A stretch of DNA of 6,144 nt, from NCBI GenBank assembly GCA_016295225.1, contig JAEDLP010000104.1:1-6144 (forward strand), in the 5' to 3' direction. The position numbers were made by a program, and so were the translations under genes. Of this stretch, positions 1 through 5,384 are shown in pieces. Under the pieces are notes generated by a model. It worked only from the letters and a program-made list of their open reading frames with translations. It did not search any database and was not told the DNA's origin. Numbering within the stretch: the first letter of the stretch is position 1; each line of letters opens with the position of its first letter. The DNA is from Oscillospiraceae bacterium. GTDB taxonomy: Bacteria > Bacillota > Clostridia > Oscillospirales > Oscillospiraceae.

Positions 1-149
1 ACAGGCAGTTTGACCAATGGCGAGGGATTATTTCGCCAGAGGAAGCCAAATTTTCCCAGGAGTCCTTTGTGGATTTCAAGAAAATTTTGCGAACTATGAT
101 GGAAAAAGACCCGCCAGTGGGCGTATTGACGTTTTCAAACAAGCCCTAG
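1..149 (+). CDS. 3' end of an unrecognised protein gene (partial)
   Basis: The frame whose first full codon starts at base 3 is open to a TAG at 147-149 and gives about 48 residues. They read like a genuine C-terminus: a mixed acidic/basic, amphipathic stretch (ISPEEAKFSQESFVDFKKIL is the core) followed by a short polar tail ending FSNKP. A competing open frame at 17-220 translates into a poorly structured sequence and is less convincing. The start lies outside the window, so family and function cannot be assigned. The fragment uses more A/T-ending codons than the genes to its right. It lies 89 bases upstream of the small-protein operon on the same strand, so the two could be co-transcribed. 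Confidence 0.5.
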   Translation, partial: RQFDQWRGIISPEEAKFSQESFVDFKKILRTMMEKDPPVGVLTFSNKP

Positions 150-238
150 GGGGTATTTTCTTTTTTCTCCGGGCAGGCACGGCGGGTTCTGCCCCGTCAT
201 ATACTGTAGTACCACCCTAGCGAAAGGAAGGATCATCC

Positions 239-496
239 ATGGATCAACTCCACCAGATCCCCCAGGCCCAGAAGCTGCTGAAGGACCAGGCGGCCCTCCG
301 TCAAGTCCTCAGCAACCCAGACACCCAGAAGGTCCTGGCACAACTCCAGAAAACCGATACCAGCCAGCTCCAGGCTGCGGCCCAGGCCGCTCTGAAGGGG
401 GACGCCTCCGCCCTGAACGGCATCCTTCGGAAACTCTCTCAGGACCCCGAGGCCGCCAAGGCCATGAATGCGCTGAACAAAAAACTCTCCAAGTGA
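239..496 (+). CDS. small helical hypothetical protein, 85 aa
   Basis: First gene of a three-gene plus-strand set. The ATG at 239 is preceded by an AAGGAAGG ribosome binding site (about 224-231). The protein is rich in Gln, Leu, Lys and Ala, has no membrane segment, signal peptide or Cys, and should be almost entirely alpha-helical. Residues 17-35 (DQAALRQVLSNPDTQKVLA) carry an Asn-Pro helix-cap pattern, repeated more loosely as QDPEAAKAMNAL near residues 67-78. This faintly recalls the NP/DP repeats of STI1-type chaperone-binding domains, but that is only an impression. The next gene starts 33 bases downstream and also has an LLSNPD motif near its N-terminus, so the two may be related or interact. 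I do not recognise a named family; function unknown. Confidence 0.75.
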   Translation: MDQLHQIPQAQKLLKDQAALRQVLSNPDTQKVLAQLQKTDTSQLQAAAQAALKGDASALNGILRKLSQDPEAAKAMNALNKKLSK

Positions 497-529
497 CCCA
501 TCCGTCAGCCCTGGAAAGGAGGGATTCCC

Positions 530-901
530 TTGGCTGATTTCGAGGAAGCCCTCAACTCCCTGCTGTCCAACCCCGACGCCATGGGACAGATCCTGTCCCT
601 GGCGGGGTCCCTGGGCGGTCAGGCCCAGGAAGCAGCCGCCCAGGATGCGTCGGCCAGCCAGCCGGCTCCCCCAGAGCCATCCCTTTCCCTTCCGGACCTG
701 GGGCAGATCGGGCGGCTGATGGAACTCTTCCAGTCGGCCACCCAGACCAACGAAGAAGCCGCGGCTCTGCTGGCCGCCCTGCGGCCCTTCCTCCGGGAAG
801 ACCGCCAGCGAAAGCTGGACCGGGCCATCAAAGCGGCGGGCATGTCCCACGCCGCCCGCCAGGCCCTTCGTCTGTGGAAAGAGGGTGAGCTCCATTTATA
901 A
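530..901 (+). CDS. hypothetical helical protein, 123 aa, TTG start
   Basis: The start is TTG at 530, chosen because a full AGGAGG lies at 517-522 with a 7-base spacer and the sequence from there (MADFEEALNSLLSNPDAMGQ) is already well structured. Three parts are visible: an N-terminal helical segment with the LLSNPD motif and a Leu/Gly-rich turn (residues 1-30), an Ala/Gln/Pro/Ser linker (about 31-55), and a C-terminal helical part (56-120). The last part contains a charged segment, LRPFLREDRQRKLDRAIKAA (84-103). No membrane segment or Cys is seen. This layout resembles short conserved hypothetical proteins common in clostridia, but no function is known to me. Its end overlaps the next gene's start by 17 bases, which suggests translational coupling. 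Confidence 0.8.
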   Translation: MADFEEALNSLLSNPDAMGQILSLAGSLGGQAQEAAAQDASASQPAPPEPSLSLPDLGQIGRLMELFQSATQTNEEAAALLAALRPFLREDRQRKLDRAIKAAGMSHAARQALRLWKEGELHL

Positions 902-1169
902 CGCCTATATCCCCGGGGGCGTCCCCTATGAAAAAATCCCGGAGGGTTCTCCTCCGGGACGGGATTCTCATGCTTCTTCGGTCTCCGGCAAATCCTCCGG
1001 CAGCCCCCTGGCCGGTCTCTCCGGCCTGCTGGGCAAGCTGGGTAAGGCGGACACCGGCGACCTGCTTTTGCTTCTGCTCCTCTTTCTCCTGTTCAAAGAG
1101 GGGGAGCAGACCGATTGGGTCCTGCTCTTAGCCCTGGCCTCCGTCCTCCTTCTGGACGGCGACGGCTGA
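885..1169 (+). CDS. small membrane-associated hypothetical protein, 94 aa, GTG start
   Basis: The start is GTG at 885, inside the last codons of the previous gene, with a weak purine-rich site (GGAAAGAGG) just upstream. The N-terminal half (residues 1-40) is polar and rich in Pro, Ser, Gly and Tyr (MSSIYNAYIPGGVPYEKIPE). The C-terminal half has a Gly/Leu segment (42-53), a strongly hydrophobic run DLLLLLLLFLLF (59-70), a charged turn KEGEQTDW (71-78) and a second hydrophobic run (79-90) ending in DGDG. This suggests a short membrane hairpin or a membrane-associated peptide; the runs are short for full transmembrane spans. Family unknown. Two oddities: bases 931-959 inside this gene form a minus-strand terminator, and the last 13 codons plus the stop overlap the opposing gene in antisense register. 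GC-rich third positions over the whole length support real coding. Confidence 0.72.
   Translation: MSSIYNAYIPGGVPYEKIPEGSPPGRDSHASSVSGKSSGSPLAGLSGLLGKLGKADTGDLLLLLLLFLLFKEGEQTDWVLLLALASVLLLDGDG
931..959 (-). terminator. intrinsic terminator of the minus-strand trpS-tagO-wecB operon
   Basis: Read on the minus strand, a perfect 9-bp stem (TCCCGGAGG with CCTCCGGGA, plus-strand arms 937-945 and 951-959) closes a 5-base loop and is followed at once by six T residues (the A tract at 931-936). This is the standard Rho-independent layout. On the plus strand the hairpin has no T tract after it, so it is directional. It lies about 170 bases beyond the stop codon of the last minus-strand gene, wholly within codons 16-25 of the opposing small gene. 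It would end the transcript coming from trpS. Confidence 0.78.
1104..1127 (-). other. hairpin directly after the minus-strand stop codon
   Basis: Immediately beyond the TAA at 1128-1130, bases 1104-1112 (GAGCAGACC) pair with 1118-1127 (GGT, one bulged C, CTGCTC) around a 5-base loop. On the minus strand it is followed by CCCCTCTTTG, which is too poor in T to be a convincing terminator. It may stabilise the 3' end of the mRNA or act as a weak first terminator ahead of the strong one at 931-959. The same bases code for residues near KEGEQTDW of the opposing gene, so the pairing may be accidental. Confidence 0.35.
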
Positions 1170-1895
1170 GCTCTCGTGGAGGACCGTTCCGTCAGGCAGA
1201 GCAAAGGACACGCCGCCCTCCAGGGGTGCGCGCAGGTCGGTGGCGGTCATTTCGTAGACCGTCCTGCCGTCCTCCTGGGTCTCCGCGCCCCAGAGAAGGC
1301 CGGTGGCCGTCTCGATCCAGTAGCGGTCCAGGCTGTTCAGGCCCTCGTCACGGACCTCCACATAGATGCAGTCCTTGCCGTTCCTGGTCTCGTATCCGGC
1401 GGCGTTGATCCGGGCGGGGTCCAGCTTCAGCACATCCTCATAGGTTGGGATGCGCTGGGCCAGGTCGGCAGCCCCTTCTCCCAGGTCTACCTCCCGCCAG
1501 GTCCGGTCCCCCGCGTACCACAGGTACAGGGTTCCGTCCCCCACCAGCCGATACTGGGTGGTTCCCCCCGTGGTCACCGCCGTCTTCACATAGCCTCCAT
1601 CGGCCCAGATCCGGATCTGGTCGGAGGCGCTCCCGCCGTTCCAGGACAGGGTCACCGTCAGTTCCCGGTAGTAGCTGTCCGGCCGGTTCAGGGTGGCGAT
1701 GACGCTCTGGACCGTGTCGGTGGTAACCTCCACCGGGAGAAACTCGCGGTTCTCCCCCGTCCCCTCCTGGCTCAGATCCGGCGGGGTGACCTCCGGGACT
1801 CCCATGAGGGAGGGCAGGCCAAAGCTCACGAGGACCGCGGCCACAACCGTGATGGCGATGGCAATGACCAGGATGGTGCGGTTTTTCTGATCCAT
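1128..1895 (-). CDS. membrane-anchored extracytoplasmic protein, LolA-like, 255 aa
   Basis: Last gene of the minus-strand operon, 57 bases after wecB. The ATG at 1895 has AGGAGG at 1904-1909 with an 8-base spacer. Residues 1-6 (MDQKNR) are a short cytoplasmic start, 7-30 form one hydrophobic membrane anchor, and there is no lipobox Cys, so it is probably an uncleaved anchor with the rest outside. After a Pro/Gly/Glu linker (33-55) the remainder has alternating beta-strand patterns (YYRELTVTLSW, DQIRIWADGGYVKT, QYRLVGDGTLYLWY), then DCIYVEVRDEGLNSLDRYWI and ETATGLLWGAE (195-205). This order (strands that track a measured group, then YWI-TGLLW) resembles LolA/LppX/RseB-fold proteins, which carry lipid or sense envelope state. 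That assignment is by eye only. The position after two wall-glycan genes favours an envelope role. Its last 13 codons overlap the converging plus-strand gene. Confidence 0.8.
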   Translation of the reverse strand: MDQKNRTILVIAIAITVVAAVLVSFGLPSLMGVPEVTPPDLSQEGTGENREFLPVEVTTDTVQSVIATLNRPDSYYRELTVTLSWNGGSASDQIRIWADGGYVKTAVTTGGTTQYRLVGDGTLYLWYAGDRTWREVDLGEGAADLAQRIPTYEDVLKLDPARINAAGYETRNGKDCIYVEVRDEGLNSLDRYWIETATGLLWGAETQEDGRTVYEMTATDLRAPLEGGVSFALPDGTVLHESSAVAVQKEDGGQG

Positions 1896-1952
1896 AGGAA
1901 TGCCCTCCTATTCTGCTGCATCCTTCGGCAAAGGCTCGCAAGGGGCCGTACC

Positions 1953-3098
1953 TTACACGGAAAACTCCTCCGGCGGCTGGGCCCGCAGCCCCTTCTTCCA
2001 CAGGATGGCGTCCACGATCCGGCGGCAGGCCTCCCCGTCGCCGTAGGGGTTCACCGCGTGGGCCATGGCGTCGTAAGCGGCCGGATCGGTGAGGAGCCGC
2101 GCCCCCTGGGCATAGACCTCCTCCTCCTCGGTGCCGGCCAGCAGGACGGTCCCCGCCTTCACGGCCTCGGGCCGCTCGGTCTCCCGGCGCAGGACCAGGA
2201 CAGGACGGCCCAGAGCGGGCGCTTCCTCCTGGAGTCCGCCGGAGTCGGTCATCACAAAGGTCGACCGGGCCATGAGATTGTGCATCTCGTCGGGGGTCAG
2301 CGGGTCGATCAGATGGATGCGGTCATGGCCGGACAGATAGGTCTGGGCGGCCTCCCGCACCACGGGCGACAGGTGGACGGGATAGACCAGCTCGGCCTCC
2401 GGGAAGTCCTCGGCCAGACGGCGGAGGGCTTTCATAATGTTGGTCATGGGCTGGCCGTAGTTCTCCCGCCGGTGACAGGTCACCAGGATGATCTTCCGGC
2501 CGGCATAGTCCAGCTCGTTGAGGAGCTGGGTGCGGAACCGGTAGTCATCCCGGACGGTGGTCTTCAGGGCGTCGATGACCGTGTTGCCCGTGATAAAGAT
2601 GCCGTCCCGGATGCCCTCGTTGACGAGGTTCTCCCGGTTGGCCCGGGTGGGGGCGAAGTGAAGCTCCGCCAGATCCCCCACCAGGGTGCGGTTCATCTCC
2701 TCCGGGAAGGGGGAGTACTTGTCCCAGGTCCGCAGGCCGGCCTCCACGTGGCCCACGGCGATCTTCTGGTAGAAGGCCGCCAGCGCCCCGGAGAAGGTGG
2801 TGGAGGTGTCTCCGTGGACCAGGACCAGGTCGGGCTTTTCCCGGTGGAAAACCTCCTCCAGCCCCAGCAGGCACTTGCTGGTGATGGTGTACAGGCTCTG
2901 CTTGGCCTGCATGATATTCAGGTCATAGTCGGGGGTGATGTCGAAGAGACGCAGCACGTCGTCCAGCATCTCCCGGTGCTGGGCGGTGATGCAGCAGACG
3001 CTCTCAATCTCCGGTCTGCTCTCCAGCTCCTTCACCAGAGGAGCCATCTTCACCGCCTCCGGCCGGGTCCCGAAGATGGTCATGACTTTCAGCGACAT
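1953..3098 (-). CDS. wecB: UDP-N-acetylglucosamine 2-epimerase (non-hydrolysing)
   Basis: This cytosolic enzyme interconverts UDP-GlcNAc and UDP-ManNAc through a 2-acetamidoglucal intermediate, supplying ManNAc for wall teichoic acid linkage units or other surface glycans (also named mnaA). The 381 residues match the usual 360-390. Visible family marks are FGTRPEAVKMAPL (9-21), QHREM (40-44), HGDTST (95-100), HVEAGLRT (117-124), SPFPEEMNR (129-137), CHRREN (208-213), SGGLQEEAP (286-294), RETERPEAV (305-313) and NPYGDG (350-355). D97, E119, E133 and H209 appear to correspond to the E. coli catalytic Asp95, Glu117, Glu131 and His213, so the enzyme looks intact. The ATG at 3098 is supported by AGGAGG at 3108-3113 with a 9-base spacer and by the conserved N-terminus. 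It starts 95 bases inside the end of the tagO-type gene, in another frame. Confidence 0.96.
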   Translation of the reverse strand: MSLKVMTIFGTRPEAVKMAPLVKELESRPEIESVCCITAQHREMLDDVLRLFDITPDYDLNIMQAKQSLYTITSKCLLGLEEVFHREKPDLVLVHGDTSTTFSGALAAFYQKIAVGHVEAGLRTWDKYSPFPEEMNRTLVGDLAELHFAPTRANRENLVNEGIRDGIFITGNTVIDALKTTVRDDYRFRTQLLNELDYAGRKIILVTCHRRENYGQPMTNIMKALRRLAEDFPEAELVYPVHLSPVVREAAQTYLSGHDRIHLIDPLTPDEMHNLMARSTFVMTDSGGLQEEAPALGRPVLVLRRETERPEAVKAGTVLLAGTEEEEVYAQGARLLTDPAAYDAMAHAVNPYGDGEACRRIVDAILWKKGLRAQPPEEFSV

Positions 3099-4179
3099 GG
3101 TCAGCCGCCTCCTTTTCTTCTTCCGGTTTCTCGTGGTGCTCGGCGTGGCTCATGGAGATCTTGGCGGCGATGAGGCCGGCAAAGCACAGGGCGCACAGCA
3201 GCACCATGGCCTTCAGGGCGCCGCTGGTGGTGAGGACCACGGCGGACAGGCCCAGGATGGCGCTGATGACGTAGAGGATGGCCACCGCCTGCTTCTGATT
3301 GAAGCCCATGTCAATGAGCCGGTGGTGCACATGGCTGCGGTCGGGGGACATGGGGTTCTGGCCCTTGGAGATCCGGCGCAGGATGGCGAAGCAGGTGTCG
3401 AACAGGGGCAGGCCCAGCATCAGGAAGGGCACCGCGAAGGAAATGATGGTGTAAAACTTAAACAGGCCCTGGATGGACACCGTGGCCAGCACGAAGCCCA
3501 GAAAGGTGGAGCCCGTATCCCCCATAAAGATCTTGGCGGGGTTGTGGTTGTAGGGAATGAAGCCGATGCAGCTGCCGGCCAGGGCAGCCATCATAAGGGC
3601 TACCAGGTTGTCGCTGACCAGCATGGCAATGACCAGCATGGTCAGGGAGCTGATGGTGGCCACGCCCACGGCCAGGCCGTCCAGGCCGTCGATGAGGTTG
3701 ACGGCGTTGGTGATGGCCACGATCCAGATCACGGAGATGGGGATGGCCCAGGGGCCCAGAACCCAGTAGGGGTTGTCACTGAAAATATTGGGGTTGGACA
3801 GGACCTCGATCACGTTTCCATGGAGAACCGCGATGAGGGCCGCCACGATCTGCACGATAAACTTGGGCATGGCGGGCAGAGCGTGGATGTCGTCGATGAT
3901 ACCCAGGATCACGATGATGATGCTGCCCACCAGCATCCCGCGAAGGGGGGTGGACAGGGGTACGAAGACCAGGGTACTCAGGAGAAATCCCAAAAAGATG
4001 GCCAGGCCGCCCATCCGGGGGATGGGGTGCTTGTGCATGCGCCGGTTGTCCTTGGGCACGTCCACCGCGCCCACCTTCTCGGCCAGGGATTTCACCACAG
4101 GCGTGGCGATAAACGAGATGAGCATGGCCGCCGCAAGGGCCGCCACGATCTGCGCAATCGCCGGAAGTTCCATTGTCAT
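3004..4179 (-). CDS. tagO: undecaprenyl-phosphate GlcNAc-1-phosphate transferase (TagO/WecA/MraY family)
   Basis: This polytopic membrane enzyme moves a HexNAc-1-phosphate, most likely GlcNAc-1-P, from the UDP sugar to undecaprenyl phosphate, the first step of wall teichoic acid or O-antigen-like polymer synthesis. Family marks are all present: RRMHKHPIPRMGGLAIF (46-62), DDIHALP (96-102, with the DD metal/substrate pair), NAVNLIDGLDGLA (158-170), PAKIFMGDTGS (214-224) and the HVHHRL loop (283-288). About ten or eleven hydrophobic segments can be counted. The WecA/TagO subgroup, rather than MraY, is inferred from the HVHHRL loop and from wecB next door. The ATG at 4179 has AAAGGAG at 4192-4198; a second ATG two codons on is possible. 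The gene starts 42 bases after trpS. The last ~45 residues are a hydrophilic His/Glu/Gly tail, and the final 31 are encoded within wecB. Confidence 0.93.
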   Translation of the reverse strand: MTMELPAIAQIVAALAAAMLISFIATPVVKSLAEKVGAVDVPKDNRRMHKHPIPRMGGLAIFLGFLLSTLVFVPLSTPLRGMLVGSIIIVILGIIDDIHALPAMPKFIVQIVAALIAVLHGNVIEVLSNPNIFSDNPYWVLGPWAIPISVIWIVAITNAVNLIDGLDGLAVGVATISSLTMLVIAMLVSDNLVALMMAALAGSCIGFIPYNHNPAKIFMGDTGSTFLGFVLATVSIQGLFKFYTIISFAVPFLMLGLPLFDTCFAILRRISKGQNPMSPDRSHVHHRLIDMGFNQKQAVAILYVISAILGLSAVVLTTSGALKAMVLLCALCFAGLIAAKISMSHAEHHEKPEEEKEAADHVAESHDHLRDPAGGGEDGSSGEGAGEQTGD

Positions 4180-4221
4180 AATGCTTGTACGCTCCTTTGG
4201 AATGCACGGCCTGTGCGGGGA

Positions 4222-5217
4222 TCAGCGGGGGGCGAACCCCACCTTCTTATGGACCTTGCGCAGGGTCTTGTAGGCGATGCCGGCGGCCTTCTCGGCCCCC
4301 TGGCGGTAGAGGGTCTCCAGGGCGCCCTTGTCGGCCAGCAGGCGCTCGGTCTCCTCCCGGATGGGCCGGAGGATCTCCACCACAGCCTCGCCCACGGCGG
4401 GCTTGAAGGCCCCGTAGCCCTGGCCGGCGAACTCATTCTCCACGGCCTCGAAGGACTTGCCGGTGACGGCGGCGTAGATCTCGATGAGGTTGGACACGCC
4501 GGGCTTCTCGGGGGAGCGGTAGATGCCGCCCTCGCTGTCGGTGACCGCCCGCTTGAACTTCCGCATGATGTCCTCGGGCTTATCCATGACCAGCACGTAG
4601 GAGTTCTCATTGGGGTTGGACTTGGACATCTTCTTATCGGGCTCGCTGAGGGACATGACCCGGGCGGCCACCTTGGGGATGTGGGCCTCGGGCATGGTGA
4701 ACACGTCGCCGTAGACCGAGTTGAACCGCTGGGCGATGTTCCGGGCCAGCTCCACGTGCTGGCGCTGATCCTCGCCCACGGGAACCAGGTCGGTCTGATA
4801 GAGCAGGATGTCGGCCGCCATGAGGCTGGGGTAGGTGAACAGGCCGGCGTTCACGTTGTCGGCGTGGGAGGCGGACTTGTCCTTGAACTGGGTCATGCGG
4901 CTGAGCTCGCCGAACATGGTGTAGCAGTTGAGCACCCAGGCCAGCTCGGCGTGCTGGGGCACCTGGGACTGGATGAAGATGATGCTCTTTTCGGGGTCCA
5001 GGCCGCAGGCGATGAACTGGGCAAAGAGCTCCAGGCTCTGGCGGCGGAGGGCGGCGGGGTCCTGACGGACGGTGATGGCGTGCATGTCAGCCACGCAGTA
5101 CAGGGCGTTGTAGTCCTCCTGGAGGGCGACCCAGTTCCGCATCGCGCCCAGGTAGTTGCCCAGGGTGATCTTGCCGCTGGGCTGGGTGGCGCTGAAAATG
5201 ATCTTTTTGTTTTCCAT
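4222..5217 (-). CDS. trpS: tryptophanyl-tRNA synthetase
   Basis: Class I aminoacyl-tRNA synthetase, a cytosolic homodimer that charges tRNA-Trp. The 331 residues equal the bacterial norm. It shows the HIGH-equivalent TQPSGKITLGNYLGA (11-25), the adenylate/Trp pocket segment YPSLMAADILLY (129-140), VPVGEDQRQHVELAR (145-159) and a complete KMSKS loop (DKKMSKS, 194-200). The open frame extends further upstream to 5379, but the true start is the ATG at 5217: GGAGG lies at 5222-5226, the conserved MENKKIIFSATQPSG begins there, and the extra upstream residues resemble no synthetase. It heads the minus-strand operon, with the tagO-type gene 42 bases downstream. No T-box leader is seen upstream, although trpS genes in Firmicutes often have one. 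Confidence 0.97.
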   Translation of the reverse strand: MENKKIIFSATQPSGKITLGNYLGAMRNWVALQEDYNALYCVADMHAITVRQDPAALRRQSLELFAQFIACGLDPEKSIIFIQSQVPQHAELAWVLNCYTMFGELSRMTQFKDKSASHADNVNAGLFTYPSLMAADILLYQTDLVPVGEDQRQHVELARNIAQRFNSVYGDVFTMPEAHIPKVAARVMSLSEPDKKMSKSNPNENSYVLVMDKPEDIMRKFKRAVTDSEGGIYRSPEKPGVSNLIEIYAAVTGKSFEAVENEFAGQGYGAFKPAVGEAVVEILRPIREETERLLADKGALETLYRQGAEKAAGIAYKTLRKVHKKVGFAPR

Positions 5218-5228
5218 AATACCTCCAA

Positions 5229-5244
5229 GCGCGGGATTCCGCGC
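5229..5244 (-). promoter_or_regulatory. GC-rich hairpin just upstream of the trpS ribosome binding site
   Basis: GCGCGG (5229-5234) and CCGCGC (5239-5244) form a perfect 6-bp stem around a 4-base loop, two bases before the GGAGG of trpS. In the short predicted trpS leader this is the only evident structure. It could tune translation or mRNA stability, or be a protein-binding palindrome. It has no T tract, so it is not a terminator, and it does not carry the T-box antiterminator consensus. Confidence 0.4.
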
Positions 5245-5269
5245 AGTATAATCAAATTCATGTCCCCTT

Positions 5270-5298
5270 ATCTTACCACAACTCCCCTTCCCGCGCAA
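5270..5298 (-). promoter_or_regulatory. probable trpS operon promoter
   Basis: On the minus strand TTGCGC (-35, 5293-5298) is followed after exactly 17 bases by TAAGAT (-10, 5270-5275), with a TGG extended -10 element directly upstream of the -10. The -35 is weak (3 of 6 consensus bases), so the extended -10 would matter. Transcription would begin near 5263, giving a leader of about 46 bases. A second -10-like TATACT lies at 5245-5250 but has no matching -35. Confidence 0.5.
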
Positions 5299-5316
5299 CA
5301 ATCCGATGAATAAACC

Positions 5317-5345
5317 TTGACATTTCCCCAGGTGAATTTTACAAT
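5317..5345 (+). promoter_or_regulatory. sigma-A-type promoter of gltX
   Basis: The -35 is a perfect TTGACA (5317-5322), the spacer is exactly 17 bases and the -10 is TACAAT (5340-5345), 5 of 6 consensus bases. The start point would fall near 5352, leaving about 33 bases of leader before the gltX ATG. That is too short for a T-box or other aptamer. It stands back to back with the weaker trpS promoter; the two -35 boxes are 18 bases apart. Confidence 0.85.
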
Positions 5346-5384
5346 GTGGGGTGAGAAATACAATGAGAATGGAGAGCATTTTCT

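Noticed and set aside
143..166. Possible terminator after the left-edge gene (CCC/GGG mini-stem and T tract at 161-166)
   Set aside because: The stem is only 3-4 bp and is separated from the T tract by several mixed bases.
170..196. Stem GGGCAG/CTGCCC with a 12-base loop
   Set aside because: A 6-bp stem with a long loop and no T tract is expected by chance in GC-rich DNA.
198..205. CATATACT, resembling a sporulation sigma-E -10 (or TATACT, a sigma-A -10) upstream of the small-protein operon
   Set aside because: No acceptable -35 is found at the right distance for either sigma factor, so no promoter is claimed; the operon promoter remains unidentified.
17..220. 67-aa open frame on the plus strand at the left edge
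   Set aside because: It has no ribosome binding site, its C-terminal half is unstructured, and it competes with a more protein-like frame that ends at 149.
1176..3173. Very long plus-strand open frame (665 codons) opposite the anchored-protein gene and wecB, and a similar 792-codon one at 2935-5313
   Set aside because: Both are antisense shadows of GC-rich coding genes: composition is Gly/His/Val/Gln-rich with no domain logic, while the minus-strand frames show clear conserved motifs.
4180..4240. GGGG/CCCC hairpin around the trpS stop codon as a terminator
   Set aside because: There is no T tract, and the tagO-type gene follows after 42 bases with its own ribosome binding site, fitting a continuous operon.
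4893..5261. Minus-strand ATG at 5261 with an AAGGGG in front, opening a 122-codon frame overlapping trpS
   Set aside because: The ATG would be only a couple of bases from the predicted transcript start, and the product is Ser/Arg/Pro-rich low-complexity out-of-frame trpS sequence.
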